A stretch of 56,037 bases of DNA from an uncultured Lachnospiraceae bacterium (GCA_934351255.1 CAKRJH010000017.1:1-56037), one strand, 5' to 3'. Positions 40,959-51,085 are shown, counted from the first letter of the stretch. The notes: generated by a model from the sequence alone, not told the origin. Translations and numbers: made by a program.

Positions 40959-42107
40959 TTATCTTTTCCTCTGAAGGAATACCGGAATCTTGATATCTCC
41001 GGAATCGCTGTGCGCCGGAGCTCTCTTTACAGGCTCCTTAGCCGCTGCAGCTTCCTCTTTTACATCTTCTTTGTTGACCTTGACCGGAGCTGCTACGGAC
41101 GGTACTGCAGGCTTTGCTGCACTGCCAAAGGATGACTTTCTGGCATCCTTATTCATCTCCTCGTCTACGCCTGTTGCGATAACGGTGATCTTCACCTGAT
41201 CCTTCACATCCTCATCCATCATAGCACCAAAGATGATATTGCAATCCTCTCCTGTCATATCTTCGATATAAGATACAGCCTCATGTGCCTCCATCAGTGC
41301 AACATCACCGGAGATATTGACAATCACATGAGATGCACCCTCGATGGTAGTCTCCAGCAACGGACTGGAAATCGCCTGCTTGACAGCATCCAGACACTTC
41401 TCATCACCGGTTCCTTCACCGATACCAAGATGTGCCACACCCTTGTCCTTCATAACGGTCTGGACATCTGCGAAGTCCAGATTGATCAGTCCCGGAACAT
41501 TGATCAGGTCTGTGATACCCTGAACACCCTGCTGAAGAACCTCATCTGCCTTGCGGAGCGCTTCCGGCATAGAAGTACGGCGGTCTACGATCTGAAGTAA
41601 TTTATCATTTGGGATCACGATCAGTGTATCCACATTCTCTTTGAGTTTCTCAATACCGGAGATGGCATTGTTCATACGGGCACGTGCCTCGAATGTAAAC
41701 GGCTTGGTTACAATACCTACGGTCAGTGCTCCCGCATCACGCGCGATCTTTGCTACAACCGGAGCTGCACCTGTTCCGGTTCCGCCACCCATACCACAGG
41801 TAACGAACACCATATCTGCCCCGTTTACGATCTCTGCGATCTCATCCTTGTTCTCCTCTGCTGCCAGAGTTCCCTGCTCAGGATCTGCTCCCGCACCGAG
41901 TCCCTTGGTCAGTTTCTCACCGATCTGCAGACAGACCGGAGCTTTACAATTCACAAGATGCTGCTTGTCCGTATTGATACATACAAACTCAACACCCTGA
42001 ATCCCCTCTTCGATCATTCGGTTTACCGCGTTGTTTCCGCCTCCGCCGACTCCTATTACAATAATCTTTGCTGATGTCTCTGCCTCATTTGATTTAATCT
42101 CTAACAC
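40959..42107 (-). CDS. ftsZ: Cell division protein FtsZ
   Basis: Tubulin-like GTPase that polymerises into the division ring, 382 residues. The GTP site shows IIVIGVGGGGNNAVNRMI, the tubulin signature GGGTGTGAAPV and the T7-loop region NLDFADVQTVM. A flexible linker (about 320-365) ends in the conserved peptide GDIKIPVFLQRKR that binds FtsA or SepF. The start codon is a GTG, 7 bases after GGAGG. It has its own promoter in a 150-base gap after divIB, which also fits a need for more FtsZ than its neighbours. Confidence 0.98.
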   Translation of the reverse strand: MLEIKSNEAETSAKIIVIGVGGGGNNAVNRMIEEGIQGVEFVCINTDKQHLVNCKAPVCLQIGEKLTKGLGAGADPEQGTLAAEENKDEIAEIVNGADMVFVTCGMGGGTGTGAAPVVAKIARDAGALTVGIVTKPFTFEARARMNNAISGIEKLKENVDTLIVIPNDKLLQIVDRRTSMPEALRKADEVLQQGVQGITDLINVPGLINLDFADVQTVMKDKGVAHLGIGEGTGDEKCLDAVKQAISSPLLETTIEGASHVIVNISGDVALMEAHEAVSYIEDMTGEDCNIIFGAMMDEDVKDQVKITVIATGVDEEMNKDARKSSFGSAAKPAVPSVAAPVKVNKEDVKEEAAAAKEPVKRAPAHSDSGDIKIPVFLQRKR

Positions 42108-42207
42108 AGCTTTGCCTCCTTAATCACCATTTCTCAATCTATTCTGTAAAAGCATCTTTCATATCAATAAGCATGCTTCCTCACCCTAAACCATCATAAC
42201 TTTATTA

Positions 42208-42236
42208 ATTGTACTATTTCTGACATAAATAATCAA
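42208..42236 (-). promoter_or_regulatory. Promoter of ftsZ
   Basis: On the minus strand TTGATT (42231-42236) and TACAAT (42208-42213) are 17 bases apart, leaving a leader of about 95 bases that contains the palindrome AAGCATGCTT (42169-42178). Confidence 0.7.
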
Positions 42237-42258
42237 GCGAACATCTGTTTTTTTCTAC

Positions 42259-42978
42259 TTATTTATGGCGTTTTTTTGATTTTTTGAAGATAATCTTGTC
42301 TCCGGAGCGGTAATTTGACATATCAATCGTCCCCTGAAGCTTTTCTTTGCGGGTCGTTTTGAGTACGCTGGACAGCACCGCAATGTCATCGTCGTAAAAA
42401 TCCTTTTCGCCCAGGAACACCGATACGCCCTTGGATTTGAGCGTCACCGCCTTGCCCTCAAATACCAGTTTGTCCACCAGCACCTCATAGTGGCCGATCA
42501 GAGAAGACAGATTCATGATCTCATCAAACAGCCCGTCCTCCTTGACATCGAGTTTCTCTCCTACGCTGAACCGGCCGAAATCCACGCCTTCCACGATCGT
42601 CACGCCCTTCATATGCTCATCCAGGCTCTGCAGCACAATGCCGTCCTTATCAAAGTATACATATTTGCTCATATATTCCACACAGCCGCTGATCGTCTTA
42701 TCATACGCGTGTAGAACCACTGATGTAGGACTCTTCCATTCTACATCAATCTCCTGTGTAAACGGCAGGCATTTCACCTTCGTCAGATGGCTTTTCACAA
42801 AGAAATAAATGCTATTGTAGGAAAACCGTTCCGACAAAGCATATGACTCTATCTCTTTGGCATCATAGATCTCACTGCCGGTCACCGTCACCTGTTTGAT
42901 CCGCAGGCAGAAGAACAGAAGCACCAGCACGCCGATCACAGCCATCACGCTAATCAGGATCTTTTTTAGCTTACTCAC
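42259..42978 (-). CDS. divIB: Cell division protein DivIB/FtsQ
   Basis: Bitopic septal protein of 239 residues that joins FtsL and DivIC to control septal wall synthesis. A short basic N-terminus precedes one transmembrane helix (about 7-27), then the POTRA domain (IKQVTVTGSEIYDAKEIESYA) and the beta domain (VEWKSPTSVVLHAYDKTISGCVEYMSKYVYFDKDGIVL). The tail is Lys-rich. It starts 21 bases after ftsW with GAGG 5 bases from the ATG. Sequence identity in this family is low, so the assignment rests on domain order and cluster position. Confidence 0.92.
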   Translation of the reverse strand: MSKLKKILISVMAVIGVLVLLFFCLRIKQVTVTGSEIYDAKEIESYALSERFSYNSIYFFVKSHLTKVKCLPFTQEIDVEWKSPTSVVLHAYDKTISGCVEYMSKYVYFDKDGIVLQSLDEHMKGVTIVEGVDFGRFSVGEKLDVKEDGLFDEIMNLSSLIGHYEVLVDKLVFEGKAVTLKSKGVSVFLGEKDFYDDDIAVLSSVLKTTRKEKLQGTIDMSNYRSGDKIIFKKSKKRHK

Positions 42979-42999
42979 ATAGTCTCCTCTCCGGGACTG

Positions 43000-44190
43000 T
43001 TAACTGCGTCCCTTGATACGGATCTGTTTGGATACATTCAACACCAGGCCCATCTCCGCCATCATGATCGCAGATGCGGTACCACCATAACTGATGAACG
43101 GCAGTGGAATACCGGTATTCGGAATGGTATTGGTTACTACGGCTATGTTTAAGATAACCTGCAGGCCAATGTGGATCAGCACACCGATACAGATTAAACT
43201 GCCGTGCAGATCCGGTGCATTGCAGGCAACCACCATGATCCTCCACAGAAGGAACAAAAACATTCCCATAACAAACAGTGCACCAACCAGTCCCAATTCC
43301 TCGCAGATGATTGCAAAGATCATATCATTGTACGCCTCGGGAATATAACCCAGTTTTTGCATACTCTGTCCCAGGCCACAGCCAAACAGACCACCCGAAG
43401 CGATCGCATACAGTCCCTGCAGGGTCTGAAATCCGTGAGAATCCGTCTCCACATTCTTCCATGCACTGATTCGTCCGGCCCGGAAACCCTTGCCTGCAAA
43501 AATGTATATGGCTCCCGCACCCCCAAGCGCACCGATCGATCCCAGGAAATAATTCCACTTACGGCTCGCCACAAAACACATTCCCACAGCAATGCCTGCT
43601 GCTGTTATGGCAGTACTCAGATTCTCCACAGCGATCAGAATGATCAGAGGACCGACAAAGATCATAATTCTCACAAATCCCATAAAGCGGTTTAATTCCT
43701 TGGGCTTCTTGTAAATCATCTGCGCCACAAACAGAATGATGGCAATCTTGGTAATCTCCGCCGGCTGAAATTCCTGCCCTCCGATCGCCAGCCATCGGCG
43801 TGCACCGTTATGTTCCACGCCGATGCCCGGAATCAGAACAATCGACTGAAGCACCAGGCACATCAGATAGATCAGACTGGTCAAGCTCAATCTGGTTCCC
43901 ATAATCTTTTTGGAACGGAACAGGATCTGATAATCTCCCATATTCATAAAGAACACACAGACCAGTCCGAGTCCGACACCGGCAAACTGACGTTTCACAA
44001 AATGAAAAGCATCTCCATGAAATTTTACAGAAGCCGTATAGGAACTGGAGCTGTAGATCATCAACAGGCCGAACAATACGATCAGCAGGGTGATAAACAA
44101 CAGCAGATAATCAAATTGGAGATAGTACGGCGGACGCGAAACCGTTCTTCTGGGCGGCGTTCCCCGTGACTCCTTCTGATTCATACTCAT
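43000..44190 (-). CDS. ftsW: Septal peptidoglycan polymerase FtsW
   Basis: SEDS-family glycosyltransferase that polymerises lipid II at the septum, with about ten transmembrane helices in roughly 396 residues. Family landmarks include LLMIYSSSS, ADNNGARRW-type region VEHNGARRWLAIGGQEFQPAEITKIA, the segment GFQTLQGLYAIASGGLFGCGLGQSMQK and the C-terminal PFISYGGTASAIMMAEMGLVLNVS. The start is taken at the ATG at 44190, 7 bases after AAAGG; an ATG two codons earlier is too close to that site and one at 44184 is also possible. It follows murD by 51 bases. murG, which normally comes next, is absent; divIB follows instead. Confidence 0.94.
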   Translation of the reverse strand: MSMNQKESRGTPPRRTVSRPPYYLQFDYLLLFITLLIVLFGLLMIYSSSSYTASVKFHGDAFHFVKRQFAGVGLGLVCVFFMNMGDYQILFRSKKIMGTRLSLTSLIYLMCLVLQSIVLIPGIGVEHNGARRWLAIGGQEFQPAEITKIAIILFVAQMIYKKPKELNRFMGFVRIMIFVGPLIILIAVENLSTAITAAGIAVGMCFVASRKWNYFLGSIGALGGAGAIYIFAGKGFRAGRISAWKNVETDSHGFQTLQGLYAIASGGLFGCGLGQSMQKLGYIPEAYNDMIFAIICEELGLVGALFVMGMFLFLLWRIMVVACNAPDLHGSLICIGVLIHIGLQVILNIAVVTNTIPNTGIPLPFISYGGTASAIMMAEMGLVLNVSKQIRIKGRS

Positions 44191-44241
44191 AACCATGCCT
44201 TTCCAGGAGTCCGCGCAAACGCACGGACTCCATATAACTTA

Positions 44242-45597
44242 TTACAGCTTATTCACATACTCTTTGAACAGGGTGCCCCGCTGTTCGTAACTCTTAAACA
44301 TATCCCAGCTTGCACAGGCCGGTGAGAGAAGCACCGCATCCCCCGGCTCTGCCTGCTTCGATGAAAGGGTTACGGCCTCCTCCAGACTTCCGGCGCGGAG
44401 AATCTTCTCAAATCCTGCCTCTCTGGCAGTCTTCTCGATCTTGTCTGCCGTAGCGCCCAAAAGAACCAGACATTTGACTTTGTCTCCAAAGGACGCGATC
44501 CACTCCTCATAGGAAGACTGCTTGTCGTAACCGCCACCGATCACGATAGTTGGCCGAACCATAGCTTCCACTGCCTTAATCGCCGCATCCGGATTGGTTC
44601 CCTTGGAATCATTGTAATACATGACGCCATCTACCTCGCGGACATACTCGATCCGGTGCTCTACCGCCTCAAACTCCGCAACGGCGTGGCGGATGCAGTC
44701 CATCGGCACTCCGGCATGCACTGCGATCGCCACCGCAGCCATGACATTTTCATAGTTATGCACGCCAAGCAGCTTCATATCGTGGATGGAGCAGACACGG
44801 ATGCGCTCCTTATCCTGGTAAATAATGTCCTCACCTTCCAGGAAAATACCCCTCTGAAGCGGCTGTTTGCTGCTGAACCAGAATACATCGGCCGGAATGG
44901 ACTCTGCCAGACGACGGAGATGTTCATCTTCATAATTCAGCACACACACCTGATCCTTCGTCTGATTCTGTGCCACGCGCCCCTTGGTCTCAATATAACA
45001 TTCCATCGTGTGATGGCGGTTCAGATGATCCGGTGTAATGTTCAGGATCGCACTGACATCCGGACGGAATTTGTGGATCGTCTCCAACTGGAAACTGCTG
45101 ACCTCCGCCACGGTCACCGATTTGTCCGTCGTAGAAGTGGCAAGTTCCGTATACGGTGTTCCGATATTTCCAACCACGAACACACTCTTGTAGAACTCAC
45201 GCATGATCGCACCGGTCAATGCAGTGGTCGTCGTCTTTCCATTGGTACCGGTGATCGCGATCAGTTTGCCCTTTGCACAGCGGTATGCCAGCTCGATCTC
45301 ACCCCAGATCGGGATTCCACGCTCCTGCATCGCCTCCACAAACGGAAGATCCGTCGGTACTCCCGGGCTTAACACAGCCAGATCCAGAGAATCCATCGCC
45401 TTTTCCGGCAGATCCCCCAGGATCAGATCATATTCAGTCTTCCCATCAAACCGGGCCGCAATCTCCTGCGGTGTCAGTTTGGTGTTGCTCTCGAGCAGCA
45501 CGATCTGTGCTCCCTGCTCATATAACAAATTTGCTGCAGCCACACCGCTGATGCCTGTGCCTACAACCAATACTTTTTTACCCTGTAAATCACTCAT
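44242..45597 (-). CDS. murD: UDP-N-acetylmuramoyl-L-alanine--D-glutamate ligase
   Basis: Adds D-glutamate to the wall precursor in the cytoplasm using ATP. The 451-residue protein has the N-terminal UDP-binding domain (VLVVGTGISGVAAANLL), the central ATPase domain with P-loop AITGTNGKTTTTAL, and INPDHLNRHHTMECYIETK-type region (ILNITPDHLNRH), then the C-terminal domain (YYNDSKGTNPDAAIKAVEA, LLSPACASWDMFKSYEQRG). The ATG at 45597 has GGAG 5 bases upstream; the frame is open 28 codons further but into the intergenic gap. mraY normally precedes murD and is missing here. Confidence 0.96.
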   Translation of the reverse strand: MSDLQGKKVLVVGTGISGVAAANLLYEQGAQIVLLESNTKLTPQEIAARFDGKTEYDLILGDLPEKAMDSLDLAVLSPGVPTDLPFVEAMQERGIPIWGEIELAYRCAKGKLIAITGTNGKTTTTALTGAIMREFYKSVFVVGNIGTPYTELATSTTDKSVTVAEVSSFQLETIHKFRPDVSAILNITPDHLNRHHTMECYIETKGRVAQNQTKDQVCVLNYEDEHLRRLAESIPADVFWFSSKQPLQRGIFLEGEDIIYQDKERIRVCSIHDMKLLGVHNYENVMAAVAIAVHAGVPMDCIRHAVAEFEAVEHRIEYVREVDGVMYYNDSKGTNPDAAIKAVEAMVRPTIVIGGGYDKQSSYEEWIASFGDKVKCLVLLGATADKIEKTAREAGFEKILRAGSLEEAVTLSSKQAEPGDAVLLSPACASWDMFKSYEQRGTLFKEYVNKL

Positions 45598-45677
45598 AGT
45601 ATCTCCATGCCTTTCCGCGAAGTACCTTCGCATTGATGTCCTTAACGAAATAATTGTAATGCAAGCCACACGGGAAA

Positions 45678-47435
45678 TCAACCCGCGGCTTTGGCTTTTT
45701 GTCTGGCGATCCCCAGATAAGGAAGAATATCATCCAGAATGTCCGAGGCCACCGGAGCAGCGATCACGCCACCATAATACATCCCTTTGGGTTCGTCGAT
45801 CAGCACCAGAACCGCCACCTTCGGATCATCCACCGGTGCAAAGGCCAGTGTGGATGCAATATACTTTCCATTACGTCTGGGCAGCTTCTCCGAAGTTCCC
45901 GTCTTGGCACCCACCTGATAACCCTCCACCGCCGCCTTGCTTCCGGATCCCTCCTCCACAACTTTTCCGAGCAGGCCCCGAATTGTTTTGCTGGTCTTCT
46001 CCGACACAACCCGTTTTCCCTCCGGATACCGGATCTTTGTCACACTCGAACCGTCGCTGCTCTCCACCGCCACGCCAAAATGTGGTGTGACACTGATTCC
46101 TCCATTGATCAGGGACGATATGGTGGACATCAGCCGCACCGGCGATATCTGAAATGACTGTCCGAATGACATCGTCGCCAGTTCCACATTTCCGACACGC
46201 TTCTGCTCATGCATGATCGTTCCTGCCTCCCCAGGCACGTCAATGCCTGTATGCTTCATGATTTCAAATTGTCTGAGATACTCAAAGAACCGGGGCACGC
46301 CGACTCTGGCTCCGACCTCCATGAAGACCGGATTGCAGGAATTGGCAAACCCCTGCGCAAACGTCTCACTTCCATGTCCTTTCGTCTTATGACAGCGGAT
46401 CCGGCGATCCTCTACAATCTTAAATCCCGGACAGTAAAATGGATCCTGCTCCGTCACCACTCCGGCTTCCAGTGCCGCACATGCCGTGATGATCTTGAAC
46501 GTCGATCCCGGTTCATAGGTATCACTGACACAGAAGTTACGCCACATCTTATTGCGATATTCCTGTTTCTGCTGAGCGCTCATCTTCTTCCACTTTGCCC
46601 TTGAAATCCCTACCGGATCAAATGGATGCTGCAGGGAATACTCCGGTGCATTGACCATGGCATAGATTTCTCCATTCTGCGGATTCATCACCACCACGCT
46701 GACACGCGAAGCCTTCTTTTCTTTCATCACCTTTTTGGCTGCCTGCGCCGCATATTTCTGGATCGTCACATCCAGACTGGTATACAGATTCTGTCCGGCC
46801 TGCGGCTCCTGCCTGTCTTTTCCTCTCGTCTCAACCTCCAGCCCGGTCGCCGTCGTATAGGTCAGGATGTAACCGTCCTTTCCACGGAGCACATCGTCAT
46901 ATGTCACCTCCAGTCCCAGAATTCCCTGGTTGTCTGCCCCGGTAAATCCAATCACCTTGGATGCAAGGGTATCATACGGATAATATCGCTTGTCGTCCTC
47001 ATCAATCTTGACACCGTCCAGTGTCAGTTCCCGGATCTCATCCGAGATCTTTTTGTCCACATTGGTCTTAATCTTTTCCATGGAAGAGATCTTTTCCACC
47101 TTCTTGCGCACCTCGGTCTCCTCCAGATCCAGTCTGTAACTCAGTTCGCGGATCACGGTTTCCGGATCTTTCAACTGACTGTGTATGACCGAAATTGTGG
47201 ACACCGACTGGTTGGACGCCAGCTGCCGGTGCTTTCTGTCGTAGATTTTTCCCCGTGGAGCTTTGATCTTTCTCTGACGGCTGTGTACATCTTCCGCCCC
47301 GGTGTAATAATGATTTCCCTGAATCATCATTACATAGACAAGCCGTGCCGTAAGCCCGGTCATAATCAGCAAAACCACACCGAAGGCGAGAACCATCCTC
47401 TGCCTCTGTGTGGCCTTACTTTTCTTCACTCTCAT
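45678..47435 (-). CDS. Penicillin-binding protein, class B transpeptidase (second of tandem pair)
   Basis: A 585-residue class B penicillin-binding protein that cross-links septal or spore peptidoglycan outside the membrane. After a basic N-terminus and one transmembrane helix (about 15-37) comes the dimerisation domain (APRGKIYDRKHRQLASN), then the transpeptidase with all three motifs: SxxK in YEPGSTFK, SxN in ANSCNPVF and KTG in GAKTGTSEK. No C-terminal PASTA domain is present. It shares RNFCVSDTYEPGSTFK with the preceding gene product, indicating an old duplication. One copy is probably FtsI-like and one SpoVD-like; which is which cannot be decided here. GAGG is 7 bases from the ATG. Confidence 0.93.
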   Translation of the reverse strand: MRVKKSKATQRQRMVLAFGVVLLIMTGLTARLVYVMMIQGNHYYTGAEDVHSRQRKIKAPRGKIYDRKHRQLASNQSVSTISVIHSQLKDPETVIRELSYRLDLEETEVRKKVEKISSMEKIKTNVDKKISDEIRELTLDGVKIDEDDKRYYPYDTLASKVIGFTGADNQGILGLEVTYDDVLRGKDGYILTYTTATGLEVETRGKDRQEPQAGQNLYTSLDVTIQKYAAQAAKKVMKEKKASRVSVVVMNPQNGEIYAMVNAPEYSLQHPFDPVGISRAKWKKMSAQQKQEYRNKMWRNFCVSDTYEPGSTFKIITACAALEAGVVTEQDPFYCPGFKIVEDRRIRCHKTKGHGSETFAQGFANSCNPVFMEVGARVGVPRFFEYLRQFEIMKHTGIDVPGEAGTIMHEQKRVGNVELATMSFGQSFQISPVRLMSTISSLINGGISVTPHFGVAVESSDGSSVTKIRYPEGKRVVSEKTSKTIRGLLGKVVEEGSGSKAAVEGYQVGAKTGTSEKLPRRNGKYIASTLAFAPVDDPKVAVLVLIDEPKGMYYGGVIAAPVASDILDDILPYLGIARQKAKAAG

Positions 47436-47487
47436 CCATGCACCTCAGACATGATATTACTTCCATTGTATGAATCAGTCTGATGTT

Positions 47488-49500
47488 CTATTCCTGTGAG
47501 GCATCCTGAGCCGTATCCTGTGATGTATTTCCATCTGCATCTGTTCCTGCCAGCTCATCCGAATCGGAATAACTTCCCTGCATAGCCTCATCGCCATTGA
47601 TCCAGGAAAGATTGGAAGGCAGGGTTACCTTTGGATTTTTATTTTTCTTGGTCCCCTCCGGATAAATCTTGAGAAGAGGAAGTACATCCTTCAACAGTTT
47701 ACTGGTAAACTCTGTGGCATAGGTGCTGTGCGCCTGATCTTCCACATTAGGCTCGTCAATGACCACATAACTTAAAAGTTGCGGGTCATCTGCCGGCACG
47801 CAGCCGATAAAGGATACCAGATAATTTCCGTGTCCACGCGGCACCTTCTCAGCAGTACCGGTCTTTCCACCGATCTTATATCCCTCGACCTTGGCAGGAG
47901 AAGCGGTCCCCTCCTCAACCGTCTTGTAGAGATATTTGCGAATCTTTTTGCTGGTCTTCTCCGTGATCACGCGGCTCTGCAGCGTATCTTCATTGGATGT
48001 TACCAATGCACCGTCCTCGGTGTTGACCCGTTTCATAACATGCGGTTGGTAATATTTCCCACCGTTGATCACTGCTGAGATCGCAGCGGCCATCTGGATC
48101 ATCGTCACGGTCTGACCCTGTCCGAAACTGGACGTTGCAAGCTCTGTCTCATGCATATTGTCTTTGGTAAATACCGTGCCGGTCGCCTCACCCGGAAGAT
48201 CGATCCCGGTATTTCTTCCATATCCAAACTCACTGACATAGTCTATGAACTTGTCTTTTCCGAGTTTCGCTGCAAGCTGCATCATCACATCGTTGCAGGA
48301 CACCATCAGTGCCTGTCCGACATTAATAGTTCCATGGCCACCGTACGAATGTGCCACACACTTGATGTAACGGTCCGCGACCGACTGTCCTCCATCACAG
48401 GTAAACCGGCTGGTGATATTGGCAATGCCCTCGTCCAGACAGGCTGCCACCGTGATCGGCTTAAAGGTAGATCCCGGCTCATAAGAGTCACTGATACAGA
48501 AATTTCTCCACATCTGATTCAGTGCATCAAGCTGCTCCTGATCGTTCATCTTTGCAATCTGCTTTTTCGTGTACTGCGCCGAGAGATCTCTTGGATTATT
48601 CAGGTCGTACAAACTGTTGGTCGCCATAGCATAGATCTCACCGTTGTTTGGATTCATCAAGATCACGCCGACATTCTTGGCACCCACCTTTTTCATGAAT
48701 TTCTGGATATGCTGTTCAAGCACACCCTGTACGTTCACATCGATCGTAGACATGACCGTATTTCCGTTGGTAGCGTCCTTGATATTCTCAATCAGATTCA
48801 GATCCGAATCATAGTATCCGTACTGCCGTCCATAGGTTCCGTTTAACACACTGTTATAGGAATTCTCGATACCCCAGCTTCCGGTGTTGACATCCGCACA
48901 GAATCCAATGATATTGCTCCCGACAGTAGCATATGGATACACTCTCTTATACTTGTCTTCAAACCAGACACCACGGATCATGCTGTCGCCTTTTCCTCCG
49001 GTGTCCTTATCTTTCTGAATCTTTTCTTCTTTGTAGGCCTCCCACTCATCCACCTGGCTCTGACTCAGTTCCTTATACTCTTTCATCACGTAGTATTTGG
49101 ACTTTGGATTGTCACGGACGATATCGTCAATCTCATCTTTGTCGATGCCAAAGACACTGTGCAGTGCCTCCTTGGTATCATCCACATACTTGCCGTCCTG
49201 ATCCGTCATGGTTGCCACGTCCAGGATCAGGCCGTAGATCTTCTTGCTGGTAGCCAGCTTATTGCCATTGCGGTCCACAATATCGCCGCGCTTGTAATTG
49301 ATCGCCTTGCTGACATAACTCTGCTGCGCCAATGCTTTTTTCTGATAGCTGTCTCCCTTGGTTTTGTGAAGTTGTTGAATTCTTGCGGAAAGGCCAATAC
49401 ATGCAAAAAAAACGAGCCCGAACACCAGCAGCAGACGTTTGCGCATGGCCCGGGTTCCCATTTTTTTATGATGATTTGTGCCATTTGCTCTCTTTTTCAT
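47488..49500 (-). CDS. Penicillin-binding protein, class B transpeptidase (first of tandem pair)
   Basis: A 670-residue class B transpeptidase. It has a basic, His-containing cytoplasmic start (KKRANGTNHHKKMGTRAMRKR), one transmembrane helix, the dimerisation domain (YKRGDIVDRNGNKLATS) and the transpeptidase motifs SYEPGSTFK, VSCNDVMM and GGKTGTAEK. Compared with its neighbour it has about 85 extra residues, partly in a Lys/Asp-rich insert (EEKIQKDKDTGGKGDS) and partly in a Ser/Asp-rich C-terminal tail; neither carries a PASTA repeat. The ATG at 49500 has AGGTG 8 bases upstream; the earlier ATG overlaps it. It follows ftsL by 20 bases, the usual position of the FtsI/PBP2B gene. Confidence 0.93.
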   Translation of the reverse strand: MKKRANGTNHHKKMGTRAMRKRLLLVFGLVFFACIGLSARIQQLHKTKGDSYQKKALAQQSYVSKAINYKRGDIVDRNGNKLATSKKIYGLILDVATMTDQDGKYVDDTKEALHSVFGIDKDEIDDIVRDNPKSKYYVMKEYKELSQSQVDEWEAYKEEKIQKDKDTGGKGDSMIRGVWFEDKYKRVYPYATVGSNIIGFCADVNTGSWGIENSYNSVLNGTYGRQYGYYDSDLNLIENIKDATNGNTVMSTIDVNVQGVLEQHIQKFMKKVGAKNVGVILMNPNNGEIYAMATNSLYDLNNPRDLSAQYTKKQIAKMNDQEQLDALNQMWRNFCISDSYEPGSTFKPITVAACLDEGIANITSRFTCDGGQSVADRYIKCVAHSYGGHGTINVGQALMVSCNDVMMQLAAKLGKDKFIDYVSEFGYGRNTGIDLPGEATGTVFTKDNMHETELATSSFGQGQTVTMIQMAAAISAVINGGKYYQPHVMKRVNTEDGALVTSNEDTLQSRVITEKTSKKIRKYLYKTVEEGTASPAKVEGYKIGGKTGTAEKVPRGHGNYLVSFIGCVPADDPQLLSYVVIDEPNVEDQAHSTYATEFTSKLLKDVLPLLKIYPEGTKKNKNPKVTLPSNLSWINGDEAMQGSYSDSDELAGTDADGNTSQDTAQDASQE

Positions 49501-49520
49501 AGCGTATGCACCTCTCATAT

Positions 49521-50000
49521 TTACCTGGCAGATGGAATATCTGCGTATTGTTTTACCATATCACTCTTGCGGTTCTCATAGGTATAGATCTGATTTCCGG
49601 CGGCCTGAACCATACCGAACTTCTTGGTCGCTTTCTTATAAACTTCAGACAGATCAACAGAATCCAGGATATCCTGTAACGCCTCCGCATTCTTCTCCTG
49701 CTGCTGGGTCACTTCCTGCTGCAATGAGATCGTCTGATCCTTCAGATGTGTCAGCTCAGACTGTGTCTTAATATAGCTGCCACAAAATACCACGGTGATC
49801 AGAGCAGCACAGAACAGGAACAAAAATGACGTTCCGCTCAGCACCGGAATGCTGACTGCCTGCTGTCTTCTCTGCGGCTGACGCCGTGGCTCCCGGCGAG
49901 GCGCCCTCTCAGGTTCTCTGCCCGGTACCGGCTGTAATTTTGGTGCAGCCGTGCCGTCCATATATGGATTGTTTCTCTGATACGTACGCCTTTGTGCCAT
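49521..50000 (-). CDS. ftsL: FtsL-like cell division protein
   Basis: A bitopic division protein of 159 residues placed between rsmH and the PBP genes, the standard ftsL site. The cytoplasmic part is Arg/Pro/Gln-rich (about 20-48), one transmembrane helix follows (about 51-73) and then a leucine-zipper-like coiled coil (about 76-108, SELTHLKDQTISLQQEVTQQQEKN). The C-terminal 45 residues include KKFGMVQAAGNQIYTYE, reminiscent of the FtsL/DivIC end. Primary sequence in this family is poorly conserved, so the call rests on topology and position. GGAG is 9 bases from the ATG. Confidence 0.85.
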   Translation of the reverse strand: MAQRRTYQRNNPYMDGTAAPKLQPVPGREPERAPRREPRRQPQRRQQAVSIPVLSGTSFLFLFCAALITVVFCGSYIKTQSELTHLKDQTISLQQEVTQQQEKNAEALQDILDSVDLSEVYKKATKKFGMVQAAGNQIYTYENRKSDMVKQYADIPSAR

Positions 50001-50131
50001 GTTTGTGATCTCCTCTCATATATATGAAACGTTCTGAATTTGCAAATGGCAGCGCCGTATCGCACTGCCCTCTATCAACAAACTACGGATCCCCCAATCC
50101 GCGAGAATTTGTCGTGCCGACCTCCATATTG

Positions 50132-51067
50132 TCAGCTATGTTCAAAGATCCGAAGTTTTGCGCTTCTGGAGCGGGGATTGGTTTCCATCTCCTCCGCATC
50201 CGGCAAAATCGGCTTTCTGGTAATTACTTTTCCTTTTGATTTTCTTCCACACACGCAGACCGGAAAATCCGGCGGGCAGACACAGGGATCCTGTGCCGTG
50301 CGGAATGCTTTCTTCACAATGCGGTCTTCCAGCGAATGAAACGTAATGATGCAGAACCGTCCACCCGGATTCAACAAGTCGATCATATCCTGAATGTTCT
50401 GTTCCAGTACGCTCAGTTCCTGATTCACCTCAATGCGGATTGCCTGAAATGTTCTCTTCGCCGGATGCCCTCCCTGTTTTTTCATCTTCATGGGAATCGA
50501 CGCGTCAACAATCTCTGCAAGCGCAGCAGTGGTCATGATCGGCCCCTGCTGTCTCGCAGCGACAATGTGTTTGGCAATATTTTGTGCAAATCGGTCTTCG
50601 CCGTAATCGCGAATTATATGAAAAAGCTCCCTTTCGGAATACTCATTCACCACAGTTGCAGCGGTAATCTCCTGCCGGTCATCCATGCGCATGTCCAATG
50701 GCGCATCCATCCGATAGGAAAATCCACGTTCTCTGGTATCCAACTGAAAAGAGGATACTCCGAGATCCAGCAGGATCCCATCCACCTTCTCAATCCCCAG
50801 ATCATGCAGGACATTGACCATGTCTGCATAATTGCTCCGGACAATCTGAACGATATCTCCATACGGTTTCAGACGAAGGGAACTTGCAGCGATCGCATCT
50901 GCGTCCTGGTCGATCCCTACAAAATGGCCTCCCGCCTGCAGTTTCGCACAGACATGACTGGCATGTCCGGCTCCGCCCAGCGTTCCATCCACGTAGGTTC
51001 CCGTCGGCTTGATATTCAGCCCGTCAATCACCTGGTCTAAAAGGATTGAAACATGATTAAACTCCAT
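50132..51067 (-). CDS. rsmH: 16S rRNA (cytosine1402-N4)-methyltransferase
   Basis: SAM-dependent enzyme (RsmH, formerly MraW) that methylates C1402 in the ribosomal P site. The 311-residue protein starts FNHVSILLDQVIDGLNIKPTGTYVDGTLGGAGHA, with the SAM-binding VDGTLGGAGH, then GIDQDADAI, LLDLGVSSFQLD, ERGFSYRMDAPLDMRMD and the C-terminal FHSLEDRIVKKAFR. GGAGG is 10 bases from the ATG. It lies 18 bases after mraZ; a 131-base gap without an obvious element separates it from ftsL. Confidence 0.97.
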   Translation of the reverse strand: MEFNHVSILLDQVIDGLNIKPTGTYVDGTLGGAGHASHVCAKLQAGGHFVGIDQDADAIAASSLRLKPYGDIVQIVRSNYADMVNVLHDLGIEKVDGILLDLGVSSFQLDTRERGFSYRMDAPLDMRMDDRQEITAATVVNEYSERELFHIIRDYGEDRFAQNIAKHIVAARQQGPIMTTAALAEIVDASIPMKMKKQGGHPAKRTFQAIRIEVNQELSVLEQNIQDMIDLLNPGGRFCIITFHSLEDRIVKKAFRTAQDPCVCPPDFPVCVCGRKSKGKVITRKPILPDAEEMETNPRSRSAKLRIFEHS

Positions 51068-51085
51068 ACTGTACTGACCTCCTGT